From: Shewanella psychromarinicola
GTDB lineage: Bacteria > Pseudomonadota > Gammaproteobacteria > Enterobacterales > Shewanellaceae
Length of the DNA stretch: 64,000 bases
Direction: 5' to 3'
NCBI RefSeq assembly: GCF_003855155.1
Contig: NZ_CP034073.1
Location: 3,534,001 to 3,598,000, forward strand
How positions within the stretch are numbered: the stretch's first letter is position 1; each line of letters starts with the position of its first letter. The position numbers were made by a program, and so were the translations under genes. Under the pieces are notes generated by a model. The model did not search any database. It saw only the letters and a list, made by a program, of their open reading frames with translations, and had not been told where the DNA came from. Shown here in pieces: positions 1 through 8,736 of this stretch.

Positions 1-816
1 AAAGGTGCCCTCATTGGCTAAGTCAAAGGGTTCAAAGCCAAATAACTCACATAAGCCTTTCACTTCGTCACAAATAGGAATGCTGGCTTCCTCGACGTTA
101 ATGCCAATCTGCGACGCTTTAGCCCACTCATTTAACACTGCAGATAATCCACCTCGTGTGGCATCACGCATTGCATGCATTTTGATATTGGCAATCAACA
201 GTTGCTCAACAATGGGCCATAAGGTATCGCAGTCACTGCATAAGTCAGACTCAAGCGTTAAGCCATCACGGGCCATTAAAATTGCCGCGCCGTGGCGGCC
301 AATATCTCGAGAAACAATAATGGCGTCGCCCACTTGCAAATTACGTGCTGAAATATCGGGATTTAAAATACGGCCTACGCCAGAGGTGTTAATAAATAGT
401 CCGTCGGCACAGCCTTTAGGCACCACTTTAGTGTCGCCACAGACAATTCGTGCGCCAGACTTATGTAATTCAGCGGCCATGCTATTGACTATGGTGTTGA
501 GGTCATCCAGCGGAAAGCCTTCTTCAATGATAAAACTACAACTTAAGTATTCTGGTTGCGCCGCCATCATGGCTAAATCGTTTACGGTGCCAGCAATCGC
601 TAATTTGCCGATATCGCCACCGGCAAAAAATAACGGTGACACGGTAAACGAGTCGGTAGTAAAAGCAATGTGACCACACATGTTCAATTTGGCCGCGTCT
701 TCTTGCGAGGTCAAAATAGGATTATCAAAGGCTTTAAAAAACAGATCGTGAATGAGTTGATCCATTTCTTTACCGCCACCACCGTGGCTTAGTTGAATTG
801 TTTTTTTAGTTGGCAT
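1..816 (-). CDS. hypE: HypE, hydrogenase maturation carbamoyl dehydratase (C-terminus beyond window)
   Basis: HypE converts the thiocarbamate that HypF places on its C-terminal cysteine into thiocyanate, the source of the cyanide ligands of the [NiFe] site; it acts in the cytoplasm. The reverse strand reads MPTKKTIQLSHGGGGKEMDQ followed by an AIR-synthase-like ATP-binding region (SFTVSPLFFAGGDIGKLA, GDTKVVPKG, RDATRGGLSAVLNEWA). I placed the start at the ATG at 816, which overlaps the end of hypD by 11 bases, as is usual in hyp operons. 272 codons are visible and the frame is open at base 1, so the catalytic C-terminal cysteine lies outside the window. hypA would be expected further left by comparison with other Shewanella clusters. 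Confidence 0.95.
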   Translation of the reverse strand, partial: MPTKKTIQLSHGGGGKEMDQLIHDLFFKAFDNPILTSQEDAAKLNMCGHIAFTTDSFTVSPLFFAGGDIGKLAIAGTVNDLAMMAAQPEYLSCSFIIEEGFPLDDLNTIVNSMAAELHKSGARIVCGDTKVVPKGCADGLFINTSGVGRILNPDISARNLQVGDAIIVSRDIGRHGAAILMARDGLTLESDLCSDCDTLWPIVEQLLIANIKMHAMRDATRGGLSAVLNEWAKASQIGINVEEASIPICDEVKGLCELFGFEPFDLANEGTF

Positions 817-1933
817 GACTCACTTCTCCATAGCGGTAATAGGCATTACACGCGCCTTCCGAGCTCACCATACAGCTGCCAAGCGGTGTTTGCGGTGAAC
901 AGCCTCTACCAAACACTTTGCAGTCTTTAGGGTTAGCCAATCCACGTAAAATATCGCCACACATACAGGCTTTATGATCATCAATTTCGGTTGTGGGTAA
1001 AACTTTGACATAAATGCGCTCGGCATCGCGATGATGATATTCAGGGCGCAGTGTCAGTGCCGAATTAGCAATAGGACCTAGTCCGCGCCAACGAAAGCTA
1101 TCACGAACCATAAAATATTTGTCGACGAGTTGTTGAGCGGCTAGGTTGCCCTCATAACTCACGGAGCGACTATATTGATTATCAAGTTCAGCTTTGCCGG
1201 CGACTTTTTGGGTCACAATTCGTAAAATAGACTCCATAACATCCACGGGCTCAAACCCTGATACCACCACAGGTGTTTGATATTGATCAACCGTAGATTG
1301 ATAGATTTTGGCACCGCTAATCACGCTCACATGCGCCGGACCAATAAACGCGTTCACTTTACTGCGACTATCAGACATCACTGCATCAATGGCAGGTGGC
1401 ACTAGCACATGGTTAATATGAAATAACAGATTATCAATTTTCAACGCTTCAGCTTGTGCCAATAAGGCGGCGGTCATTGGTGCAGAGGTTTCAAAACCAA
1501 TGGCAAAGAAAATGACCGTTTTGTCAGGGTTATCTCGGGCAATCGTTAAGGTATCCAATGGATCGTATATTGGCCTAATATCGCAGCCTTTAGCGCGAAA
1601 CTGCGCCAAGCTGCCCATTGAACCCGGTACTCTGATCATGTCGCCTAAGGTCACTAAAATGGTATCGGCTTGAGAGGCAAGGGTGGCCGCATGGTCAATT
1701 CGCTCTTTGGGCATAACGCAAACAGGACAACCAGGACCATGGATAAATTTGATGTTGTCTGGTAATAGCTGTAATAAACCGTACTTCATAATGGTATGGG
1801 TATGACCACCACAGACTTCCATAATGTTAATTTGATCGTCGGTTTTGGCCGCTTCTTGAGCAATCAATTGCGCTAAATGACGAATAGTCTGTGGATCACG
1901 AAACCCTTGGTAAAAGTCATTAAGCGTAATCAT
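806..1933 (-). CDS. hypD: HypD, [NiFe] hydrogenase Fe(CN)2CO assembly scaffold
   Basis: HypD is the [4Fe-4S] scaffold that, with HypC, carries the iron while the CN and CO ligands are added. The 375-residue length is normal for the family. Recognisable family segments are EVCGGHTHTIMKYGL, HGPGCPVCV, the FFAIGFETSAPM loop, and the C-terminal cysteine region (CMCGDILRG, CKVFGRGCSP, LGSCMVSSEGAC) that binds the cluster and the redox-active thiols. Its start codon ATG at 1933 shares a base with the hypC stop codon and its end overlaps hypE, so the three genes are translationally coupled. Confidence 0.97.
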   Translation of the reverse strand: MITLNDFYQGFRDPQTIRHLAQLIAQEAAKTDDQINIMEVCGGHTHTIMKYGLLQLLPDNIKFIHGPGCPVCVMPKERIDHAATLASQADTILVTLGDMIRVPGSMGSLAQFRAKGCDIRPIYDPLDTLTIARDNPDKTVIFFAIGFETSAPMTAALLAQAEALKIDNLLFHINHVLVPPAIDAVMSDSRSKVNAFIGPAHVSVISGAKIYQSTVDQYQTPVVVSGFEPVDVMESILRIVTQKVAGKAELDNQYSRSVSYEGNLAAQQLVDKYFMVRDSFRWRGLGPIANSALTLRPEYHHRDAERIYVKVLPTTEIDDHKACMCGDILRGLANPKDCKVFGRGCSPQTPLGSCMVSSEGACNAYYRYGEVSHAN

Positions 1934-2172
1934 TATTCTGACTCCAATTGCATTTCAGTAATAATTTGTCGATACAACTCGAGGCTTTCCTGGGCATCAT
2001 TGTGGTCAATTTTATTCATCACAAAGCCAATGTGGATTAATACAAAGTCGCCTAGTTCTAGTGGGTCGCTTATTAAATGGCAACTCACTCGACGTTTAAC
2101 GCCAAGAGTATCAACTGTCACTGTTGCATCGTCATGAATTTCAACTACTTTTGATGGTACGGATAAACACAT
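1933..2172 (-). CDS. hypC: HypC/HupF family hydrogenase maturation chaperone
   Basis: This small chaperone shuttles the Fe(CN)2CO unit between HypD and the hydrogenase large subunit. It has 79 residues and begins MCLSVPSKVVEI; Cys2 next to the initiator Met is the essential family residue. The OB-fold pattern (DTLGVKRRVSCHLI, GDFVLIHIGFVMNKID) is intact. It lies 2 bases downstream of hypB and overlaps the start of hypD. A single HypC/HybG-type protein is present in the window, so it probably serves the adjacent HyaB. Confidence 0.96.
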   Translation of the reverse strand: MCLSVPSKVVEIHDDATVTVDTLGVKRRVSCHLISDPLELGDFVLIHIGFVMNKIDHNDAQESLELYRQIITEMQLESE

Positions 2173-2174
2173 AA

Positions 2175-2894
2175 CTAATATTCCTTATGTTCATCAAACC
2201 ATGTGGCCAAGGTGTTCATTGAGTCAGAATCTTTCACTGACACAACTAATAACTCAACATTAGGGTTTAATTTACTTAACTGTGCTTTGGCCTCATCAAT
2301 ACTAAAATCAAAGTAAGGTAGCAGGTCAGACTTAGTGATAACGACTAAATCTGCTCGGCGGAACATTACCGGATACTTCTCAATTTTGTCATCACCTTCC
2401 GGCACTGATAACAACACAATATTTTTATGAGTGCCGACATCGTAACTGGCTGGGCACACAAGATTACCCACATTTTCAACGAAACAAATATCAACATCAT
2501 CTAAATTGATGTGATGCAGTGCGCCGTGAACCATAAAAGCATCAAGATGACAGGCTGATCCGGTTTGAATTTGATAGGCGTTAATGCCTTTGGCAATTAA
2601 GCGGTCGGCGTCGCGTGAGGTTTCAAGATCGCCTTCAATTACGGCATAGCGTGCATCAAGATATTCATGTAAACATTCTAAAAGACTGGTTTTACCGCTG
2701 CCTGGGCTACTCATTAAATTAAAGGCGCTGACCTGATGAGCCGCAAAGTGATCACGATTGTGCTGCGCTTCTATATCATTTTTATCCAATATTTTATGAA
2801 TAACAGCTAAGGTCTTTTTATCATTAAGCTGAGGATTACTATGAATAGTATGCTCATGATCATGAGTAATTGAACAGCCGCAGTCTTTACACAT
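2175..2894 (-). CDS. hypB: HypB, nickel-insertion GTPase
   Basis: HypB is the SIMIBI-class GTPase that, with HypA, delivers nickel to the hydrogenase large-subunit precursor. Visible features are the N-terminal CKDCGC nickel site (residues 2-7), a short histidine-rich stretch (HDHEHTIH), the P-loop GSGKTS at about residues 65-70, and the family segments EGDLETSRDADR and VENVGNLVCPASYD. The 239-residue length is normal. It is separated from hypF by 200 bases, the largest gap in the operon, in which I see no other gene and no convincing terminator, so a secondary promoter is possible but unsupported. Confidence 0.96.
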   Translation of the reverse strand: MCKDCGCSITHDHEHTIHSNPQLNDKKTLAVIHKILDKNDIEAQHNRDHFAAHQVSAFNLMSSPGSGKTSLLECLHEYLDARYAVIEGDLETSRDADRLIAKGINAYQIQTGSACHLDAFMVHGALHHINLDDVDICFVENVGNLVCPASYDVGTHKNIVLLSVPEGDDKIEKYPVMFRRADLVVITKSDLLPYFDFSIDEAKAQLSKLNPNVELLVVSVKDSDSMNTLATWFDEHKEY

Positions 2895-3094
2895 AATATA
2901 TTCCTTAACCTTATTTGTTATGATTATTAACTAGTGTCGGTGAAGTGGTTAAAGGATTCTTTGATACACATCAGCTTTTGCAACAAAGACAGAGAACAAC
3001 ACGGTTGTTGAGTAAATAATGTGAGCGGCGCCGCAATTTATTGTTAGTGAACACTCGTAATGTATTCTTCAAGGTGCTTAAGCAGCCGATATGC

Positions 3095-5461
3095 CTAAGC
3101 CATATGATGAATGGCATACCACAATTGACCTAAAGCAATCCCGCCGTCATTAATAGGTATATGACCACTGGGTAAAAATTGCCGTTCACCGCGTCGACAA
3201 TCATCAATGCACTGGGAGAGTAATGTTTTGTTTTGAAATACACCGCCACAAAACACCTGCGGTAACTGCGGATATTGTTGACCGATGTGATCAAGTTGCT
3301 GGCTGATAGCATCAATAAAATGCCAGCATACTTGCTGTTTAATGTAGGGTGTCTGTGAGTGGTTTATCGCCAGGTTCACCAATTGAGTAATAAAGTCACT
3401 GCTGTGCCATTGAATGGGCTCAGGATCATTGTGGCTGACGGTGTTGAGCATTATTGATAAAGGCTGCCGTTTTGGATGATTGCTATAGTCATTGGCTGCC
3501 GTTTCAATCATCATGCCTGCTTGGCCTTCATACTGCGAACTGCCAATAAAGTCTAATGCGACAGCAAGGGCATCAAATAAGCGCCCAACTGAGCGGCATT
3601 CAATGCAATGGCTGTTGTTATGCCATAACTGGTATAAATTAGTGACAGTTTTCTTGCCCTCATTTTGTATTGCGGCAATGGGAAGCGCTAGCACCTGTTG
3701 CAGTGTCATCTGTTCAAATAATAATGCCAGCAGGATCCTAACAGGGTGCTTAATGGCTTGTTCACCGCCAATGAGCTTAAATGAACTAAAGTGCGCCACA
3801 GTGGTAAAACCGTTAACATCAGCCAGCATCACTTCGCTGCCCCATAAAACGCCGTCATCTCCCAAGCCTGTGCCATCAAAACTGAATCCTAATACTTGAT
3901 CCGTACGCTGGTGCATTGCCATAACCGACAACACGTGGGCGAAATGATGTTGTATGCCAATACAGTGCGATTGCGGCAACTTATGCTCAGATTGGTAGTT
4001 TACAGCCCATTGGGTTGGCGCATATTGTGGATGATTATCATGCACAATATGGCTAGGGTTGAAGTCATACAAACGCTTAAAAGTGGCTAAGCTTTGAGTG
4101 AAATAGTGCTGAGCTTCAAGACTGAATAAATCACCAATGTGTGGCGACACAATCAAATTATCGGCAAAACCAAAGGCAACGGTGTTTTTTTGTTGTGCAC
4201 CGACTGCCAATACACTGTTTTGGCTGTCTGATAGCATGGGGGAGTGAAGATTAATGGTTAGCGGCGCATAGCCGCGGGCCAATCGAATAACTTGAACTTG
4301 CTCGTCAATCACTTGCACCACGCTGTCATCACAGGCATTAATAATGGGTCGGTTATGGTCGAGGATCCCATTGATCACGTGGCCTAAATGCTGCTCTATC
4401 TCAGCGATATTACCGATAATGGGTTCACCACTGCGATTGGCACTGGTTGCCACAATGGGTTTGTTCAAGCGTTGCATTAATAAATGGTGTAATGGTGTGT
4501 AGGGCAAAAACACCCCAAGTCGATCAATACCAGGCGCGAGCAATGGACTCAATTCGATATCACTATGCTGACGTTTTTGCATCAAGGTAATCGGTTTCTC
4601 TGGGCTGGTTAATACCAACCATTCTGCTTCAGTGCCACTGACACATAATTGTGCTTGGGCTAAGTTTCTCACCATAATGGCCAATGGTTTGGCCGGACGT
4701 TGCTTACGTTGGCGTAGCGCCATAACGGCATCATTATTCGTGGCATCGCACACCAAATGGAAGCCGCCTAAGCCTTTAATGGCCACAATTCCGCCACGGT
4801 TTATCATTTCAACGGCCTGTTCTAAAGGCATTAACATAGATGAATCATAAAGAAATTCGGCGCTAGCATTGATGACGCTAAATGATAATTGTGGGCCACA
4901 ATGTGGACAACTAACCGGTTGGGCATGATAGCGTCGATTGAGCGGGTCGGTATAAGCATCGCGGCAATTATCGCACATGACAAAGTCAGCCATGGCGGTG
5001 TTGCATCTGTCATAAGGCAGGGCATTAATAATAGTATAGCGCGGACCGCAATTGGTACAATTAGTAAACGGGTACTGATAGTGGCGATTATGAGGGTCGT
5101 TAATGTCATCGAGACAATCTTGGCAAATACTCTTGTCTGCCGAGATGGCCACTTTTGCATGCTCACCTGCAGAAATATGACTATCGATAATACTAAATCG
5201 GTGAAATATGCTTAATTGAGGTTGATGAGTCAGTTCAATAGCATCAATCCGTGCTAATGGCGGTGGCGAATGAGTTAAGGTTTCAATAAACTGCTCAATG
5301 ATCTCACTGCGTCCCTGCAGCACAATCGTCACCCCAAGATGATTATTCAGTACGCTGCCGACTAAATTTAATTGGTGTGCGAGACGGAACACAAAGGGCC
5401 TGAATCCGACCCCTTGTACAATACCTTTAACAATAATGGTAACTTGTTGTGCTGGTTTCAT
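3095..5461 (-). CDS. hypF: HypF carbamoyltransferase
   Basis: HypF makes carbamoyl-adenylate from carbamoyl phosphate and ATP and transfers the carbamoyl group to HypE for cyanide-ligand synthesis. All four domains are visible in order: acylphosphatase (GIVQGVGFRPFVFRLA, about residues 12-28), two zinc-finger blocks (CQDC...CTNC and CDNC...CPHC, about 113-190), a YrdC-like domain (NRGGIVAIKGLGGFHLVCDA) and a Kae1/TobZ-like domain with GIQHHFAHVLS and the C-terminal FCGGVFQNK and NDGGIALGQ motifs. The 788-residue length is within the family range. It follows the HypF-like gene after 54 bases. Confidence 0.96.
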   Translation of the reverse strand: MKPAQQVTIIVKGIVQGVGFRPFVFRLAHQLNLVGSVLNNHLGVTIVLQGRSEIIEQFIETLTHSPPPLARIDAIELTHQPQLSIFHRFSIIDSHISAGEHAKVAISADKSICQDCLDDINDPHNRHYQYPFTNCTNCGPRYTIINALPYDRCNTAMADFVMCDNCRDAYTDPLNRRYHAQPVSCPHCGPQLSFSVINASAEFLYDSSMLMPLEQAVEMINRGGIVAIKGLGGFHLVCDATNNDAVMALRQRKQRPAKPLAIMVRNLAQAQLCVSGTEAEWLVLTSPEKPITLMQKRQHSDIELSPLLAPGIDRLGVFLPYTPLHHLLMQRLNKPIVATSANRSGEPIIGNIAEIEQHLGHVINGILDHNRPIINACDDSVVQVIDEQVQVIRLARGYAPLTINLHSPMLSDSQNSVLAVGAQQKNTVAFGFADNLIVSPHIGDLFSLEAQHYFTQSLATFKRLYDFNPSHIVHDNHPQYAPTQWAVNYQSEHKLPQSHCIGIQHHFAHVLSVMAMHQRTDQVLGFSFDGTGLGDDGVLWGSEVMLADVNGFTTVAHFSSFKLIGGEQAIKHPVRILLALLFEQMTLQQVLALPIAAIQNEGKKTVTNLYQLWHNNSHCIECRSVGRLFDALAVALDFIGSSQYEGQAGMMIETAANDYSNHPKRQPLSIMLNTVSHNDPEPIQWHSSDFITQLVNLAINHSQTPYIKQQVCWHFIDAISQQLDHIGQQYPQLPQVFCGGVFQNKTLLSQCIDDCRRGERQFLPSGHIPINDGGIALGQLWYAIHHMA

Positions 5462-5515
5462 AACAACCCTATCTCATACAAGGATAAGCAACAGCTGATA
5501 TACTTAAGATAGCTC

Positions 5516-7480
5516 TTATCCACGACGTTGTTTGAGATATAACCCACCTATTGCGATATTGACACCATCAAAATCCAATAATGGATTGACCATCAGCGGG
5601 AAGTTTTTACCAATTCGTAATTGCACTCGATCAGTTAACACTGGGTTGGCAAATTCACTGCCAGCAATAATCAACTGTTTTATGCCAATATTTTGATCTA
5701 AATGTTCTATCCAATGGCTTAAGTAGTCAGCGAACGAGTCATGAAATGCAAAGGCTAACTTGGCTAAGTTAGTTTCCCCTGCTAACTTGAAGCTCATTAA
5801 TGTGCCAAGGGTTTTACACCAATTAAGGCTGCGATGTGCAGCACCTTTGGTGAGTGGGAAATCAATTCGTGGTGCATTGTTGCCATGATGCGACATCGCC
5901 AACGCGATAAATTTATCTGCAAGTTCTGTTACCGTGACTCGCTGAGCTGTTTCTACCGGATAGGCGCCAATGATTAGGGTGGCGACCGCCATTAATTGTG
6001 ACAGTGCCCCATCGTCTGCCTGAATGTGCAAATCCAATAATTGGTTATACTCGGCTGGAAATAACTGTTTAAATTTATCCAACAGACTTTTTTGCGGTGA
6101 CTCAGACAAAGACTGACAGATCTCATAGCCCGATAACGGTAGCTCAGGCATTTCAAAAAATAAATCGGCCTCACTTTGGCTGTCTAGAGTGACAATTTGG
6201 CAAGCGTTGCGTTGGCTGAAATACAATACCGCAGCATGTTTTACAAATTGTGGTTTATTATTTTTTTTAGTGGAATGACATCGTAATAGCGCCGCATTTA
6301 ACGCACACAAGCTAGTGGATATAGGTGCACTCTCCTCACTTGAATTCTTTGCAGTTGCACTGACTAACCTTGATGATGCCGGCTCGATGGGACTAACTTG
6401 CCATGCTATTGATGTTTTGGTGGTGTTAGCCGTAAACGTATGTTGGTCATCTTGGTAATGATTTTTATCGTGTAAGCAGGTCACGTTAGTGGGTAAAGGT
6501 ATCGCGCCATTGCCTAGGGTGGTAATGGGTAACCAATGTTGATTAATACTCGCCAAACGCAATGGTTTATCGACAAGGGCATCTCGGCTGGTATGTGGAT
6601 CAATATCGGTAGTGACATGCACCCAATTGATGCCTTTTTGGCGTAGCACTTCCGTGAGTATGACTAACAAACGATTTTCGGCAAATTGAATTTCATACAA
6701 CGGCGCCAATAAACTGGGATGATCGCTACTTGGTCGTACTCTAAGTAATGGTTTTTCGATACTAGATAAGGCCAACACTTGGCTGTCATTAACGATAAAA
6801 TGGCTATTGAGCGAATTAGGATTACAGATCAATATTCGTGGCCGTTGGTATTGAGCGGCTTGGTTTTCTGGCAATACAGCCTGTGATGATGTTGTGCCTT
6901 GAACGTCTGCATTTGGTTGAATTACAGGCGTTAATATTTTTGTTGGTGGCGTTAACCACAAGGTTAGCCCAAGAATAGGCAAGGGGAGCGATTTATCCGC
7001 GATTAAGCGGTTTGTCATTGTGGTAATGTCAGTCTGAGTTAATGATTTTTCATCACGGCTCAGCTTTTCATGACCCATACAGTGAGAACACTGCAGATTA
7101 ATATCACCAAAAGAAGACTGTTGATTATCGCCAAATTTAGGTTGGCAATGCTGGCAAAAATACAGCGGCAACCCAGAATAGTTCGATTTAATATCAAACG
7201 GCTTATGCAGCCCACTGTGCTGTTCAATGCGTTCAATATGGGTGTCGAGTAGCCAAACGGATAATAAAAAATCATTGGCGATATCATCGGCAAACGCTTC
7301 TAATTCGGCTTGTGTGGCAAAGGCTTCAATAAAGTAACGTATATGATCCGTTTTAGGATCAAATACTTTACCAATGCTTATATTAAGCTCATTGCGATCG
7401 AGATATTGATTACACAAGTGCTCATACAAGGGCACAGGGCGTTGACATACAAAATCAAATCGAATGTTATGCATCGACAT
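5516..7480 (-). CDS. Degenerate HypF-like hydrogenase-associated protein
   Basis: A 654-residue protein between hyaD and hypF, in the place where E. coli hya carries hyaE and hyaF. I see partial HypF resemblance: an N-terminal region of about 100 residues containing VCQRPVPLYEHLC, a zinc-finger-like block C-x2-C-x20-C-x2-C (FCQHC...CSHC) matching the HypF C-x2-C-x18-C-x2-C fingers, and a C-terminus (LIIAGSEFANPVLTDRV, then NIAIGGLYLKQ) that lines up with the HypF segments FCGGVFQNKTLL and NDGGIALGQLWY, but with the HypF key residues replaced. The open frame extends to 7531; I prefer the ATG at 7480, which has GAGG about 6 bases upstream and overlaps the hyaD stop by 14 bases. The function is unknown; its place in the operon suggests a role in hydrogenase assembly. 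Confidence 0.8.
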   Translation of the reverse strand: MSMHNIRFDFVCQRPVPLYEHLCNQYLDRNELNISIGKVFDPKTDHIRYFIEAFATQAELEAFADDIANDFLLSVWLLDTHIERIEQHSGLHKPFDIKSNYSGLPLYFCQHCQPKFGDNQQSSFGDINLQCSHCMGHEKLSRDEKSLTQTDITTMTNRLIADKSLPLPILGLTLWLTPPTKILTPVIQPNADVQGTTSSQAVLPENQAAQYQRPRILICNPNSLNSHFIVNDSQVLALSSIEKPLLRVRPSSDHPSLLAPLYEIQFAENRLLVILTEVLRQKGINWVHVTTDIDPHTSRDALVDKPLRLASINQHWLPITTLGNGAIPLPTNVTCLHDKNHYQDDQHTFTANTTKTSIAWQVSPIEPASSRLVSATAKNSSEESAPISTSLCALNAALLRCHSTKKNNKPQFVKHAAVLYFSQRNACQIVTLDSQSEADLFFEMPELPLSGYEICQSLSESPQKSLLDKFKQLFPAEYNQLLDLHIQADDGALSQLMAVATLIIGAYPVETAQRVTVTELADKFIALAMSHHGNNAPRIDFPLTKGAAHRSLNWCKTLGTLMSFKLAGETNLAKLAFAFHDSFADYLSHWIEHLDQNIGIKQLIIAGSEFANPVLTDRVQLRIGKNFPLMVNPLLDFDGVNIAIGGLYLKQRRG

Positions 7481-8021
7481 AGCAACCTCGCTTATAGGCA
7501 TCAGGAATAACTTGATCAATGGTAATATCATTCACAATCTGCAGGCTAAACCCTAAGCTGGTCAAATGAGCTAACAGAGCGCGTTCCATCACCGGAATGG
7601 CGGCATGTAAATCTGGAGTGAGTCCCAAAATCATTGGTTCTATGACGGTTGGGGTCACGCCTAATACAAACGTTTGCGGCCTATCACCGACAATGTCCAT
7701 CATGTTGAGTGTTTGCAGCATTTCCACTTCATGAGCACTACCTTGCCAATCGATTTCTGCAGGGGCGTGATCAAAATCGAAAAAGTACACTTCACCCGGA
7801 GCAACACCGACACTATTGACCGTATCGACCACAATTAGCTGGTCGTACTGGCTTATCATCGGAATAAGACCTTGGGCTAAGGTGCCACCATCAACAATAT
7901 CTACATTGTCTGTTGGGTGGCTTAATTGGTATTTATCTTTGATATAATTGACAAAATGTACGCCGACTCCTTCATCGGCGTACAATACATTGCCTATACC
8001 TAACAGCAATATTTTTTTCAC
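7467..8021 (-). CDS. hyaD: HyaD-type hydrogenase maturation endopeptidase
   Basis: This is the M52-family protease that removes the C-terminal extension of the hydrogenase large subunit after nickel insertion. It has 184 residues and starts MKKILLLGIGNVLYADEGVGVH. The three nickel-sensing residues of the family are visible: Glu in ADEG, Asp in VVDTVN and His in SAHEVEML. It lies 15 bases after hyaC and overlaps the next gene. Its substrate is presumably HyaB, which ends with the matching cleavable tail. Confidence 0.93.
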   Translation of the reverse strand: MKKILLLGIGNVLYADEGVGVHFVNYIKDKYQLSHPTDNVDIVDGGTLAQGLIPMISQYDQLIVVDTVNSVGVAPGEVYFFDFDHAPAEIDWQGSAHEVEMLQTLNMMDIVGDRPQTFVLGVTPTVIEPMILGLTPDLHAAIPVMERALLAHLTSLGFSLQIVNDITIDQVIPDAYKRGCYVDA

Positions 8022-8036
8022 AATGATTAACTCACC

Positions 8037-8705
8037 TTATTTATGATCTTTGTGATAATCATAGCCAGAAACAATTGAATCGACTGAATTATGTTTAAAG
8101 CGAATACCTGCCCACACCGCCATATACACATGGATCACTACAAAAATAATGAAGGCCCACGTTAAATAATGATGATAAATCCGCAGTGGTGCTAAACCAC
8201 CACAAAGAGCCGTTATCCATGCCGATACATCGCCAAGCATTCCGCCTACACCTAAGTGGTACACATTGGCGTAAAGCACTAAGCCTGTGATGCAAATAAT
8301 CAACGCAACAAACGAAATGGCCACATAGGTCATAAACTGTAATGGCCCGTAAACCCCAGCTTTGTCTAATTTACCCATCCAAAGATAAGATTTTAATTGC
8401 GCAATCCAGCTTTTTATACTCAACACATCTTTAAACGAACGTCTTTCGATGTTATTTCGACTAAAGAAAAACAAGTAAAAACGCACAAAGGTAATGCTGG
8501 TCAGCAAAAATCCGAAAATGATATGAGCAAACCGGATCCAACCTTGCACCAATACATCTGAGCTAGCAGGCGCCACTAAAAATGGCCACGAGATATAAAA
8601 CCCAGTGATCACTAATACCAAAATCGACAGCGCACGCAGCCAGTGAAATATTCGAATCGCTGGAGTAAATATCAACTGCCTATTATGGGTTGCAATATGT
8701 TCCAT
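8037..8705 (-). CDS. hyaC: HyaC, hydrogenase b-type cytochrome subunit
   Basis: This integral-membrane diheme cytochrome b anchors the hydrogenase heterodimer and passes its electrons to the quinone pool. The 222 residues show four hydrophobic helices. Candidate heme-ligand histidines are in RIFHWLRAL (helix 1), RFAHIIFG (helix 2), and HHYLTW plus VIHVYMA in the last helix, the pattern of the Ni/Fe-hydrogenase cytochrome b family. It sits directly after hyaB (31 bases) and before hyaD, the same order as in E. coli hyaABCD. Confidence 0.94.
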   Translation of the reverse strand: MEHIATHNRQLIFTPAIRIFHWLRALSILVLVITGFYISWPFLVAPASSDVLVQGWIRFAHIIFGFLLTSITFVRFYLFFFSRNNIERRSFKDVLSIKSWIAQLKSYLWMGKLDKAGVYGPLQFMTYVAISFVALIICITGLVLYANVYHLGVGGMLGDVSAWITALCGGLAPLRIYHHYLTWAFIIFVVIHVYMAVWAGIRFKHNSVDSIVSGYDYHKDHK

Positions 8706-8736
8706 ACTTTTATCCCTCCTACTCTATTACCTCTGA

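Noticed and set aside
5..673. Long plus-strand open frame opposite hypE
   Set aside because: The minus strand encodes clear HypE over the same bases; the plus-strand product has no recognisable features.
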